From assembly GCA_023935145.1 (NCBI GenBank), contig CM043698.1, positions 67,702,501 to 67,766,500 on the forward strand: a stretch of DNA of 64,000 bases, written 5' to 3'. The notes under the pieces are model-generated. The model worked only from the letters and a program-made list of their open reading frames with translations. It had not been told where the DNA came from and did no database searches. The stretch is from Bretschneidera sinensis (lineage: Eukaryota > Streptophyta > Magnoliopsida > Brassicales > Akaniaceae). A program made the translations under genes and the position numbers. Below, one piece after another: positions 46,746 to 56,726 of the stretch; position 1 is the stretch's first letter; each line of letters opens with the position of its first letter.

Positions 46746-47568
46746 ACCATTTGGCTTCATAATCCAATGTACAATTCCTAAGACACTTTGGTGTTTACCG
46801 GTGGATGTCCGTCAGCATTCTGGTGGATCCCGAAGGCATTGCTACCACGAGGGGAAGCGCCGCCCGTCAGCGAGTGGAATTTCTCCCATATAAAGTTTTT
46901 TTTATTTATTTCTTTATATTCAGTTGTTTTAGTTTAAATGTTTAGTACTTGTTATTATAGTTTTATAGTTATGAGTGGCTAGACTCTTCAGCTAAGGTTG
47001 AAGATGAAGCCCCGCCGTTGTTTGGCGTAGTAGTTCAGATTTGCTTGTACAAATCTGACAATTTTTAGTATAAATGTTCTGTCAATTATTTGAGTTAATC
47101 TTATAATTGATTGAGTTTAAATTGTCTGTTGGATTTTCTTTGTGTTTCATCTGATGGATACATTGAATGCTTTTCGATTAAATTGGATTCCCTTTGTGAT
47201 TTGTTAAGAGCGGATACATCGGGTGCTTTTGGTTTAGTTGGGATATTCTTTGTTTTTTGTCTTATAGTTGGATTCATAGAATGTTTTGATAGGCTATATT
47301 TTTAGAACATGTATGCTTAACTTCGGTGGGGTGGATTTGAAAACCTTAGTGCTTTTTATTATTAGTTTTAAAATCAATTTAATTTAGTTTTAATTTATTT
47401 TACAAATTATCATTCAAAATTCGGAACTAGGTTAAGATAGAGTTAGTTTAGATTAAAAATTATATTTTCACAACGCAATTCCCTGTGGATTCGACCTCGC
47501 ACTTGCACAACGCTATACTGCAAATGACTCGTGCGTTTGCGAGTAAATTAAAACTCACAACAAGTTTT

Positions 47569-47586
47569 TGGCGCCGTTGCCGGGGA
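47569..47586 (+). promoter_or_regulatory. E2 primer binding site (tRNA-Asp)
   Basis: TGGCGCCGTTGCCGGGGA, fully complementary to the CCA-bearing 3' end of plant tRNA-Asp, lies 6 bases after the LTR end. This is usual for Athila/Tat-type elements. Confidence 0.92.
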
Positions 47587-47726
47587 GTTGTTTTGTTTGT
47601 GAAAATTTTTGGTCTGAATTGATTTTATTTTTCTACTAGTTAATTTAATTAGTTTAAAAAAAAAATTATTTTTGCTTTATTCTGTTGCTTCTGCTGGTTA
47701 GTATCTCATTATTTTTCTGATAGTGT
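47587..47726 (+). other. E2 leader between primer site and gag
   Basis: About 140 T-rich bases without an open frame, expected to include the packaging region; no such signal can be identified by eye. Confidence 0.5.
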
Positions 47727-49469
47727 ATGCTTGGTCGGAGATCCTTGAACTTAGATTTGACACATTTAGATCCCGACTTAGAAAGAACTCTTAGGAGACA
47801 GAAAAGAGCGCTAGTTGAGAGAGAGACTACTGAGATGGGAGAAAATTTTAATCATCCTGAACATGTAGAGCAACCTAGAGCTTGGAATGTGGACTCCACT
47901 ACATCCCTTAGGGATTTGTTCGCACCCGTTGCGACTAACTCATCTTCCTGCATAGTGTTGCCACCAACCAATGCCACACACTTTGATTTGAAGCCACATG
48001 TTATCCAACTCCTACCCTCATTCCATGGCTTAGATCTTGAAAATCCTTATAGTCATGTGAAGAAGTTCAAAGACATTTGTGCTACATTCAAATTCCAGAA
48101 CTTCTCTGAGGAGTCAGTCCATCTTCGACTCTTCCCTTTCTCCCTTCACGATAGAGCTAGGGCGTGGTTGGACTCCAACACGTCCGGGTCTATTACATCT
48201 TGGGAAAACCTGCTTAGCAAATTTTACCATAAGTTTTTCCCAATGTCTAGAGTGAATGAGTGCCGTAAGGAGATTAGTTCTTTCACTCAGGACGAGGATG
48301 AGAAGTTCTCTGAAAGTTGGGAGCGCTTTAAAGAGTTACTGATCAGATGCCCTCCACATGGATATGAGAAGTGGAGACTCGTTCAATTCTTCTACCAAGG
48401 GTTGACTCAACCCAACCGTAGCATGATTGAGTCTATGAATGGGGGTGCATTCTTGAGTCTGACAGGAGACGAAGCATATATGGCGTTGGACAAGTTGTCC
48501 GACAACTCACAGCAGTGGGATTTTTCAAGCTGTCGAGATAAGTCCATTCGTGCTCCTAAGAGGGGAGGCATCTATGAGGTCAGAGAGGACGCTGATTTGA
48601 GGATAAAGTTAGATGCCCTCACTAAGAAGATTGACGCTCTCACTATGAGCCAATCCATTAATGCTGCCAACACATTCAATGTTGAAAGCTGTTCCATCTG
48701 TGCTAGTCCCATGCATCTAGCACAGAATTGCCCATCAATGCCGGCTTGTACCGAGTATCCTATGGAACAAGTAAATGCTTTCAATGACTTTCGAAGGCAG
48801 TCAAATGGATCGTACTCTGAGACGTACAATCCAGGGTGGCGGAACCACCCAAATTTTTCATGGAGACAGAACCAACCAATGAATCAGGGAGGATCCTCTC
48901 ATCATACTCAAAATCAATATCCTCCCGGATTTGCCCCACAAATTCCTAATCATGGTCGTTCTGCCCATCCAGCACCTTCACCTGCTTACCATGCACCCGT
49001 TCAAACACCAGCGCCAATTTCTCAGTCGCTTGAGGACACCCTCAAGGAATTCATGAAGGCGACTAGCCAAAATATGAGCGATGTGAGGAGTGCAACAATG
49101 GTAAACACCCAAGCAATTGCCAAGCTGGAGAGTCAAATAGGGCAAATTGCAAGTCACTTGGGTGAGAGAGAGAAAGGAAAGTTCCCCAGTCAGCCCGTGC
49201 AAAACCCAAAAGGACAATTTATGGTTGAGAGTTCATCAACTCCAACGCACGGGGAGGAACAAGTACAGTCGATTGTCACACTAAGGTCTGGGAGACAAGT
49301 GGACAATCGAGTAGAAGAGAGCCCTGCTATGCAGCAAGAGCAAGGGAGTGGCAATACAGAGAAGAGAGATGCTGAGCCATCTACAGCCACACCTACTAAG
49401 AAAGACCCTCCTAGGTCGTTTGTACCTAGAGCGCCCTACCCCGAGAGATTACAGGCGCCCAAGAAATGA
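47727..49469 (+). CDS. E2 Gag polyprotein (580 aa)
   Basis: The start ATG at 47727 is the first in the frame after the leader. The N terminus contains LERTLRRQKRALVERET, matching H Gag. The capsid-like gag domain covers about residues 85-260 (LLPSFHGLDLENPYSHV, FPFSLHDRARAWLDS, LVQFFYQGLTQPNRSM). A CX2CX4HX4C knuckle, CSICASPMHLAQNC, is at about residues 322-335, followed by a proline/glutamine-rich region and a helical segment (QIASHLGEREKGK). It ends at TGA 49467-49469. Downstream coding continues in the same frame, so this stop either truncates a Gag-Pro fusion or is a mutation. It forms the virus-like particle. Confidence 0.92.
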   Translation: MLGRRSLNLDLTHLDPDLERTLRRQKRALVERETTEMGENFNHPEHVEQPRAWNVDSTTSLRDLFAPVATNSSSCIVLPPTNATHFDLKPHVIQLLPSFHGLDLENPYSHVKKFKDICATFKFQNFSEESVHLRLFPFSLHDRARAWLDSNTSGSITSWENLLSKFYHKFFPMSRVNECRKEISSFTQDEDEKFSESWERFKELLIRCPPHGYEKWRLVQFFYQGLTQPNRSMIESMNGGAFLSLTGDEAYMALDKLSDNSQQWDFSSCRDKSIRAPKRGGIYEVREDADLRIKLDALTKKIDALTMSQSINAANTFNVESCSICASPMHLAQNCPSMPACTEYPMEQVNAFNDFRRQSNGSYSETYNPGWRNHPNFSWRQNQPMNQGGSSHHTQNQYPPGFAPQIPNHGRSAHPAPSPAYHAPVQTPAPISQSLEDTLKEFMKATSQNMSDVRSATMVNTQAIAKLESQIGQIASHLGEREKGKFPSQPVQNPKGQFMVESSSTPTHGEEQVQSIVTLRSGRQVDNRVEESPAMQQEQGSGNTEKRDAEPSTATPTKKDPPRSFVPRAPYPERLQAPKK

Positions 49470-50306
49470 GGGAAGTATGAAGAAATTCTGGAGGTATTCA
49501 AGCAAGTCCATATCAATATCCCATTTTTGGATGCCATCCATCAAGTGCCATCATATGCCAAGTTTTTAAAGGACTTGGTCACTATCAAGAGAAGGACGAA
49601 TGTCCCAAAGAAGGCATTTTTGACCGAGCAGATCAGTTCAATCCTTCAGTGCAAGCTACCCATCAAGTATAAGGACCCGGGGTGTCCTACCATTTCTTGC
49701 ACGATAGGAGTCAGCCATATTGAGAGGGCCCTTTTGGATCTAGGGGCGAGTGTGAATCTTCTACCCTACTCAGTCTATGTGCAGTTGGGGTTAGGAGAAT
49801 TGAAGCCCACATCCACGACGCTTCAATTGGCTGACAGGTCAGTGAAAAGACCACGGGGGAAAGTTGAGGATGTTTTGATAAAAGTGGATAAGTTCTATTT
49901 CCCCGTAGATTTTATTGTGCTTGACACAGAGCCGGTTCAGAATGTAGGGATTCAAATACCGGTGATTCTAGGGCGACCATTCTTAGCCATGGCTAACGCC
50001 CTAATCAATTGTAGGACAGGGGTGATGAAGATCTCCTTCGAAAATATGACAGTGGAGTTGAACATTTTTGATATCACTAGGCAACCACTGGAATATGATG
50101 AAATGAGAGATGTATGCTTGATAGAGGAGATTCTTGAGGATACTGTGGATGAATCAAGCATTGAGGATCCCATGGAGGCATGCTTTGCTCACTTTGGAGA
50201 GGACTTGGGTTTAGATAAGTTACTCGATGAAGTAAATGCCATTTTGGAGTCTGATCCTCAAGAAAGCAAGGAGGAGGAGGAGAAGGAGTCACCCGAACCT
50301 CAATAG
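49470..50306 (+). CDS. E2 gag-pro linker and aspartic protease
   Basis: In frame with gag after its TGA. The linker (FLDAIHQVPSYAKFLKDL, from about 49527) precedes the protease with active site LLDLGASVNLLPYSVY (about 49735-49785) and second half IPVILGRPFLAMANALI. It ends with an acidic glutamate-rich segment and TAG 50304-50306, again in frame with pol. D-L-G-A is the lineage's active-site form. No ATG near the start; the first in-frame Met is at 49527. It matures the polyprotein. Confidence 0.88.
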   Translation, partial: GKYEEILEVFKQVHINIPFLDAIHQVPSYAKFLKDLVTIKRRTNVPKKAFLTEQISSILQCKLPIKYKDPGCPTISCTIGVSHIERALLDLGASVNLLPYSVYVQLGLGELKPTSTTLQLADRSVKRPRGKVEDVLIKVDKFYFPVDFIVLDTEPVQNVGIQIPVILGRPFLAMANALINCRTGVMKISFENMTVELNIFDITRQPLEYDEMRDVCLIEEILEDTVDESSIEDPMEACFAHFGEDLGLDKLLDEVNAILESDPQESKEEEEKESPEPQ

Positions 50307-52958
50307 AAGGAACTTAAGCCTTTACCGGATAATCTTAAGTATAAGTTCCTGGGACCAGCACACTGTTTGCCTGTGATAATAGCTTCAGATTTGGGAGAGG
50401 CTCAAGAGGAGAAATTATTAGATGTTTTAAGAGAGCACAAGGAAGCTATCGGCTGGACCATTGAGGATATTAAGGGAATCAGCCCCTCGGTGGTGATGCA
50501 CAGGATACATTTGGAGGAAGATGCTAAGCCATCGAGAGAGCCGCAAAGAAGGCTCAACCCTGCTATGCAAGAGGTTGTGAGGGCAGAGGTTATTAAGCTG
50601 TTAGATGCAGGGATCATTTATCCCATCTCTGATAGCAAGTGGGTGAGCCCCATTCATGTCGTGCCCAAGCGAACTGGGTTAACGGTAGTAAAGAATAAGG
50701 ACGACGAGTTGGTGCCAACTCGTGTGCAGTCTGGGTGGAGAGTGTGTATAGACTACCGTAAGCTGAACACTGCCACAAGGAAGGATCACTTTCCACTTCC
50801 ATTTATTGATCAGATGGTGGAGCGTTTGGCTGGGCACGAGTATTATTGCTTTTTGGATGGTTATTCTGGATATAACCAGGTCCCCGTGGACCCCGAAGAT
50901 CAAGAGAAGACGACATTTACCTGTTCTTTTGGGACCTTCGCCTACCGTCGCATGCCCTTTGGGTTATGCAATGCACCCGCCACTTTTCAGCGGTGCATGG
51001 TCAGTATATTCTCTGACATGGTAGAGCGGTTCTTGGAGATTTTCATGGACGACTTCTCCGTCTTCGGTTCAACATTTGAGGAGTGCCTGCACCGTCTCTC
51101 TTTGGTTTTGGTACGGTGCAAGGAGAAGAACCTGGTGCTTAATTGGGAGAAGTGCCATTTTATGGTCAAGCAAGGAATTGTATTGGGGCATATCGTATCT
51201 CATCGAGGGATTGAGGTCGACAAAGCAAAGGTAGATTTGATTTCCAGCCTTCCACCCCCACGTACGGTGAAAGAGGTTCGATCTTTTCTGGGTCATGCAG
51301 GTTTCTATAGGCGATTTATCCAGAATTTCAGCAAGATCGCCAGGCCCTTGTGCAAGTTGTTGCAAAAAGATGCCCCATTTCTATTTGATGAGGATTGTAA
51401 GAAAGCATTTGGGGATCTGAAGGAAATTCTGACGTCTACACCCATTATTCAGCCACCTAACTGGGGTGTGCCTTTTGAGATTATGTGTGACGCATCAGAC
51501 TATGCTGTTGGAGCTGTTTTGGGGCAGCGTGTTGATAAACTTCCCCATGCTATCTATTACGCAAGTCAAACTCTGAACGACGCACAACTCAATTATTCTA
51601 CCACTGAGAAGGAGTTGCTTGCAGTCGTTTTTGCACTAGACAAGTTCAGATCCTACTTGTTAGGATCTAAAGTCATTATCTACTCGGACCATGCTGCATT
51701 GAAGTATCTTTTCTTTAAAAAAGATGCTAAATCTCGTCTTATCCGATGGATCTTGCTACTTCAAGAGTTCGACATTGAGATTCGGGATAAGAAAGGTTCG
51801 GAAAATGTGGTGGCGGACCATTTGTCTAGATTGATTGTGGAATTCAGTGAGGCTGCCACTCCCATCTCTGAGACCTTTCCTGATGAACAATTGATGCACA
51901 TTGCTCACAGTCTCGCACCATGGTTTGCTGACATAGTGAACTATCTTGTCACCGGACACATGCCCTTGCATTGGGGGAGGCAAGATAAATCAAAATTTTT
52001 GGCCATGGTAAAACACTTTTTCTGGGACGATCCTTACCTGTTCAAGTATTGTCCTGATCAGATCATTAGACTATGTATTCCTGAGCATGACCAATCTAAT
52101 GTCATCGCCTTTTGTCATGATCATGCATGTGGAGGCCATTTTAGTGCTAAAAAGACCGCTGCAAAGATTTTGCAGTGTGGATTTTATTGGCCTACCCTGT
52201 TCCGGGACTCTCACACCTACTGTATATCTTGTGAGCGTTGCCAAAAGCTAGGGAGTCTTTCTAGGAGAAATATGATGCCCCTCAACCCTATTCTGATTGT
52301 TGAGATTTTTGATGTGTGGGGCATTGATTTCATGGGACCATTTCCAAACTCTTTTGGTTACTTATACATTCTAGTTGCTGTGGACTATCTGTCCAAGTGG
52401 GTGGAGGCTGTTGCATGCAAGACCAATGACCACAGAGTTGTGGTCCAGTTCTTGAAAGACACTATTTTTGCTCGTTTTGGTACGCCTCGAGCAATCATAA
52501 GTGATGGAGGTAAGCACTTTTGCAACAAGATCTTTGAGCAGTTGATGAAGAAATATTGTATTACACACAAAGTTGCCACCCCATATCACCCACAGACGAG
52601 TGGTCAAGTGGAAATCTCAAATCGCGAGATCAAACATATTTTGGAAAAGACTGTGAACCCTACTAGAAAGGATTGTTCTCTGCGATTGACGGATGCACTG
52701 TGGGCATATCGGACAGCCTTCAAGACACCAATTGGCATGTCTCCCTATCGCATTGTATACGGAAAGGCATGTCACCTTCCGGTTGAATTAGAGCATCGTG
52801 CGTATTGGGCTGTCAAGCAACTAAATTTTAATCTTTCCAAGGCTGGCTCACAACGAAAGCTCCAACTCAATGAATTGGAGGAGCTGCGGAATGATGCATA
52901 TGAGTGTGCCCGATCATACAAAGCACAAATGAAGAAGACTCATGACCAAATATTTTGA
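50307..52958 (+). CDS. E2 RT, RNase H and integrase (Pol)
   Basis: Same frame as gag-pro after TAG 50304; the open part 50367-52958 is 863 aa. [30 protein letters not shown], catalytic FMDD at 51042-51053 (residues 226-229). RNase [47 protein letters not shown]. Integrase: HHCC region [13 protein letters not shown]...CERCQKLGS; core [19 protein letters not shown], and Glu in [11 protein letters not shown], all intact. It ends in a TGA (52956-52958) caused by a frameshift; the true C terminus continues at 52955-53212. Confidence 0.93.
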   Translation, partial: KELKPLPDNLKYKFLGPAHCLPVIIASDLGEAQEEKLLDVLREHKEAIGWTIEDIKGISPSVVMHRIHLEEDAKPSREPQRRLNPAMQEVVRAEVIKLLDAGIIYPISDSKWVSPIHVVPKRTGLTVVKNKDDELVPTRVQSGWRVCIDYRKLNTATRKDHFPLPFIDQMVERLAGHEYYCFLDGYSGYNQVPVDPEDQEKTTFTCSFGTFAYRRMPFGLCNAPATFQRCMVSIFSDMVERFLEIFMDDFSVFGSTFEECLHRLSLVLVRCKEKNLVLNWEKCHFMVKQGIVLGHIVSHRGIEVDKAKVDLISSLPPPRTVKEVRSFLGHAGFYRRFIQNFSKIARPLCKLLQKDAPFLFDEDCKKAFGDLKEILTSTPIIQPPNWGVPFEIMCDASDYAVGAVLGQRVDKLPHAIYYASQTLNDAQLNYSTTEKELLAVVFALDKFRSYLLGSKVIIYSDHAALKYLFFKKDAKSRLIRWILLLQEFDIEIRDKKGSENVVADHLSRLIVEFSEAATPISETFPDEQLMHIAHSLAPWFADIVNYLVTGHMPLHWGRQDKSKFLAMVKHFFWDDPYLFKYCPDQIIRLCIPEHDQSNVIAFCHDHACGGHFSAKKTAAKILQCGFYWPTLFRDSHTYCISCERCQKLGSLSRRNMMPLNPILIVEIFDVWGIDFMGPFPNSFGYLYILVAVDYLSKWVEAVACKTNDHRVVVQFLKDTIFARFGTPRAIISDGGKHFCNKIFEQLMKKYCITHKVATPYHPQTSGQVEISNREIKHILEKTVNPTRKDCSLRLTDALWAYRTAFKTPIGMSPYRIVYGKACHLPVELEHRAYWAVKQLNFNLSKAGSQRKLQLNELEELRNDAYECARSYKAQMKKTHDQIF

Positions 52959-53212
52959 GACGAGCTTTTGAGCCTGGTCAGAGAGTTATTCTTTATAATT
53001 CGCGCCTACATCTTTTTCCAGGCAAGCTCAAATCCCGATTGTCAGGCCCATTCATTATTCGATCGGTTTTTCCTCATGGGGCCATCGAGATTGAGGATCC
53101 TAAGAATGGTAATACTTTCAAGGTAAATGGACAGAGGCTGAAACCATTCTTAGAGTTGAGGAGTCCGGACATTGAGACGATACTGTTGGAGGATCCTAGT
53201 TACTCAGATTGA
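52955..53212 (+). pseudogene. E2 integrase C-terminal domain (frameshifted)
   Basis: It encodes AFEPGQRVILYNSRLHLFPG, KSRLSGPFIIRSVF and FKVNGQRLKPFLE, equivalent to E1's end (NRVFLYESRLHFHPGKL, FRVNGQRLKLYLE). It is separated from the rest of pol by one frameshift around 52950. This domain contacts DNA in integrases. It ends at TGA 53210-53212. Confidence 0.88.
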
Positions 53213-53374
53213 GTGTAGTATTCTAGGGAGAGTCTGGCTGAAGACGTAAAACTTAACGCTCATGGGAGGCACCCCACAGCTTATCTTTTCTTTTGTTTAT
53301 TTATTATTTCGCATTTTTATGATTAATGTTTGTTTCCAGTTTTTATTTTTCAGGGACAAAGCGTACTTCAGTTC

Positions 53375-53388
53375 AAGTTTGGGGGTAT
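53375..53388 (+). promoter_or_regulatory. polypurine-tract copy 1 in E2
   Basis: AAGTTTGGGGGTAT is identical to the tract beside the 3' LTR but lies about 1.1 kb upstream of it. Confidence 0.6.
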
Positions 53389-53476
53389 GCTATGAGCCAT
53401 ACTAGTCCAGATAGTTCTCCATATCTCAGGTCAGCTCTTTCCATATTAGTCACACATTGGGGTCAATGTGTAATTT

Positions 53477-53490
53477 AAGTTTGGGGGTAT
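53477..53490 (+). promoter_or_regulatory. polypurine-tract copy 2 in E2
   Basis: AAGTTTGGGGGTAT, the second identical copy, 102 bp after the first. Preceded by ggggtcaatgtg, like the gaggacaatgc before the E1 internal copy. Confidence 0.6.
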
Positions 53491-54492
53491 GGGAGACACA
53501 TCACGCACTTTGTCCTAATTTGTTATCTTTTCGTCATAAAGATAAATGCATGCTCATGTTATCGTGAAATTTTAGTTGATCTAAACATTTTCTGTGATGT
53601 GATGTCATTAGTGAGCTTAACATTTTGAACACATGATCTGGTGATAAATTTTTAAAATTTAGTTACTTACTTTAGGCATTTTGAGAATTCACATGTTTGA
53701 TCTGATCTAACACGAGCACATTAGCACAAATTATGTGAGGTATGACATGTGATTTTAATGTGTATTTTTCCTTATCTTAACTGAAACTGGATGACTTGTT
53801 GGATGAACTCTTGGGAATAGGAAAATAAAAAAATATAAAAAATAAAATATAAAAAATAAAATAATTATCAATAAACTTTTCGCTGAGTAACTGGACCTCT
53901 TGCCTCAGTAAGCAGTGAGTGTTCACGTCAAAAGGTGGAATTTTGCTTGGTAATATTAACGTCGGTTTAATTTCGTAGCCTTTTTGACTCGAGTTAGTAA
54001 GTCCTTAGGGGTGTTTTTACACCTAATGCCCTAAAGCCTCCTGGTTTGGGAGTCATTGGCTCAACACTCGCTACATGGGTCAATTAGAAAGCTTAAGGGA
54101 ACTAAACATAGCCGTGCCTTATTAAAAAAAAAAAAAAGAGAATAAAATAAAAACTATGCCTTTTCGTTCATTTTTTATGGGAAATTCGGTGAATCTTGAG
54201 ACATGGAGACCTTACACATTAGAGTTACTTGGAAGCTTCATTTTTATATGCTAATTCACCTTACACTGATTCAAGCTTGTGATGCCTTATCCTGTATTTT
54301 GTAAGTAATTAGATTTTAACATTTCTATTCATTGAGAAGATGGGTTTACCTTTTTAAGCTTGCTTATGAATGAATATCATGGTGATGTGTGCTCCTTAAA
54401 TTTTTGGATACCGTGAATGATGACTTTATCTTTATGTTCTTTGTTTTTCATTGAGTCTTTTATTTTGTTTTGCTAAGGGACTAGCAAAATAT

Positions 54493-54506
54493 AAGTTTGG
54501 GGGTAT
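54493..54506 (+). promoter_or_regulatory. E2 polypurine tract at 3' LTR
   Basis: AAGTTTGGGGGTAT ends two bases before the LTR's TGATGAG, the expected plus-strand priming site. Confidence 0.85.
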
Positions 54507-54507
54507 T

Positions 54508-55778
54508 TGATGAGTCTTAAATATTGCATATTTTAGACCCTTAACTTACATTTGTTATGCTCTTAGTTAGTAGTATTTTACTTCATTTTATGTTTTTCTT
54601 GTGTTTTGTGTGTTTTTACAGCTTTGTGGAGAAAGTGCAGCATTTCAGGTTGATTTGAAGCTTCTGGAGACATTGCGCTCGATCGCAACAGATATGCGAT
54701 CGAGCGCATCAGCGCTCGAGCGCACCTGCCTTTGAACGAGCGCACCTGCCTTTGAACGAGCGCAAGGTCAACATCCCGCATCGAAATATTTGAAGTTCAG
54801 TGCATCTGCGATCGATCGCAACAGACATGCGATCGAGCGCACACGAGATCGTGCGCACAAGACATGCGATCGATCGCACCACACTGCGATCGAGCGCACA
54901 CGGGCCTGTATCCCACATCGTTTATGTAACCTGTTTTACTCCGGGTCTCCCCCTATATAAACACCATTTGGCTTCATAATCCAATGTACAATTCCTAAGC
55001 CACTTTGGTGTTTACCGGTGGATGTCCGTCAGCATTTTGGTGGATCCCGAAGGCATTGCTACCACGAGGGGAAGCGCCGCCCGTCAGCGAGTGGAATTTC
55101 TCCCATGTAAAGTTTATTTATTTATTTATTTATATTCAGTTGTTTTAGTTTAAATGTTTAGTACTTGTTATTATAGTTTTATAGTTATGAGTGGCTAGAC
55201 TCTTCAGGTAAGGTTGAAGATGAAGCCCCGCCGTTGTTTGGCGTAGTAGTTCAGATTTGCTTGTACAAATCTGACAATTTTTAGTATAAATGTTCTGTCA
55301 ATTATTTGAGTTAATCTTATAATTGATTGAGTTTAAATTATCTGTTGGATTTTCTTTGTGTTTCATCTGATAGATACATTGAATGCTTTTCGATTAAATT
55401 GGATTCCCTTTGTGATTTGTTAAGAGCGGATACATCGGGTGCTTTTGGTTTAGTTGGGATATTCTTTGTTTTTTGTCTTATAGTTGGATTCATAGAATGT
55501 TTTGATAGGCTATATTTTTAGAATATGTATGCTTAACTTCGGTGGGGTGGATTCGGAAACCTTAGTGCTTTTTATTATTAGTTTTAAAATCAATTTAATT
55601 TAGTTTTAATTTATTTTACAAATTATCATTCAAAATTCGGAACTAGGTTAAGATAGAGTTAGTTTAGATTAAAAATTATATTTTCACAACGCAATTCCCT
55701 GTAGATTCGACCTCGCACTTGCACAACGCTATACTGCAAACGACTCGTGCGCTTGCGAGTAAATTAAAACTCACAACA
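54508..55778 (+). repeat. E2 3' LTR (1271 bp)
   Basis: Nearly identical to 46311-47562. It differs mainly by an extra tandem copy of the 20-mer CACCTGCCTTTGAACGAGCG (54722-54761) in the palindrome array. It ends ACAACA at 55778, followed by the CATCT TSD. Confidence 0.95.
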
Positions 55779-56149
55779 CATCTCCATCTCCCAATTAAAG
55801 ACATTTCGAAAAAAAGGCACATCCAAAGAAGCCTCACCATTAGTGAATGAGACACACGAGTCAAAGAGAGCTTCTTTAACTTGTGAAAGGACAAAATTGC
55901 AAGGAAATCGGTCTTGAAGGGAAATATTTCAAGCCTCGAATTAAACCAAAGCCGAGCTCTTTTCCCGTTACCTATTAGGTCCACACAAAGCGATAAAGCC
56001 TCCACCCCTTTCCAAATCCATTTTCACACAGCCATACAAAAAGCACCTCTCACTTCCTTAGCCATCTAACCATTCAACTCCAACCAAACTTAGCTTCTAC
56101 TACTTTTCTCCAAAAGAGATCCTACTCCACCATAAATCTCCATAATCGT
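55779..56149 (-). repeat. LINE-tail unit 5, second part
   Basis: The array resumes after E2. The minus strand encodes LIGNGKRARLWFNS near 55985-55945 and the SKEVR-like segment before 56100. Confidence 0.8.
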
Positions 56150-56543
56150 TTACCTAGAAGGGTTTTATTGAAAACAATGAGGGATTTGAGACATAGAGCC
56201 CCTTTTTTAATTGGTTGCTTAACAACTTTCTACCTCACTAGATGATACTTATATTTCTCCACCGTCTTTGAATGCTCTCCACAACAAGATCAATACCCTC
56301 CACCGCATTTACAAAAAAATTCCTTGAAACCAAAAATTAAGTGTATCAAATTAACTATCTCCAATTACATTAATAAGCCTCAATACACCATCAGCATTCT
56401 ACGATTCCTCTCATACCACAAAATCCAAAAAAAAAGACATATGCTTTATTGATCTCCTTAAAGGCCCTCAACCCACTCCAACCCTACACTTCATCATTCA
56501 CAGAGCCAGGTATCACCTAAGAAACTTCAGGACTCTATACGCC
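56150..56543 (-). repeat. LINE-tail unit 6, partial
   Basis: It starts with the KALLGKW landmark and runs through the KQPIEKG and ERNR equivalents, then stops at gactctatacgccttc, where the CT/TA repeat copy 2 begins after about 15 bases. Confidence 0.75.
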
Positions 56544-56557
56544 TTCATCATTCATCG

Positions 56558-56638
56558 AATAAGGGTATTTTGGTCTATCAAAAAGTTTTACACCCCTTTT
56601 TCAGATTTGATCCAAATCTCTCTCTATCTATCTATCTA

Positions 56639-56726
<88 letters not shown>

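Larger units (their letters stand above)
46311..47562 (+). repeat. E2 5' LTR (1252 bp)
   Basis: It begins TGATGAGTCTTAAATATTGC and ends AACTCACAACA. U3 holds a palindrome array (46470-46690), followed by a TATA box ctatataaac at 46736-46745. The predicted transcription start is therefore around 46765-46775. A 64-codon frame in the downstream part is open in all three family LTRs but its differences are mostly amino-acid changing, so I do not call it a gene. Confidence 0.95.
53213..54507 (+). other. E2 3' noncoding region
   Basis: About 1.3 kb without a recognisable gene; E1 has an env-position gene in this place. It contains two extra polypurine-tract copies (53375, 53477), an A/T-rich run at 53822-53870, a poly-A tract near 54122-54136, and the functional tract at the end. 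Confidence 0.7.
46311..55778 (+). mobile_element. E2: nearly intact Athila-like Ty3/gypsy retrotransposon (9468 bp)
   Basis: It has complete LTRs of 1252 and 1271 bp, a perfect TSD CATCT (46306-46310 and 55779-55783), a tRNA-Asp primer site, one continuous gag-protease-pol frame with only two in-frame stops and one frameshift, and a polypurine tract. The LTRs differ by a 20-bp tandem duplication and roughly fifteen to twenty substitutions or small indels by eye, so it is the youngest element here. Unlike E1 it has no env-position gene between pol (ends 53212) and the 3' LTR. Confidence 0.95.
41518..56543 (-). repeat. tandem array of LINE 3' tails, interrupted by E2
   Basis: About six head-to-tail copies occur of the minus-strand segment encoding the end of a LINE ORF2. 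It runs from the RT thumb region (HLV-W...KQPIEKGGLG, FNKALLGKWLW) through the VGNG...WFD motif and the zf-RVT domain (FPWKAIW...KVSFFVWE) to the ERNR end. The landmark gcttt/attgaaaa (KALLGKW) recurs at about 41665, 42533, 43363, 44437, 45581 and 56150, spaced 868, 830, 1074, 1144 and about 1096 bp (E2 and one TSD removed). No poly(A) or TSD separates units. All are riddled with stops. Confidence 0.82.

Noticed and set aside
47111..47305. 64-codon hydrophobic frame open in all three E2-family LTRs (also 55327-55521 and 59658-59852)
   Set aside because: Nearly all differences between the copies change the amino acid (for example C/Y, G/R, F/I, S/F, SG/LD), so there is no sign of protein-level constraint; it reflects sequence identity of young LTRs.
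47569..47586. Match to the tRNA-Asp 3' end as a possible tRNA gene
   Set aside because: Only the primer-complementary 18 bases are present, on the strand and position of a primer site; no cloverleaf around it. The same applies to 15781-15798 and 57760-57775.
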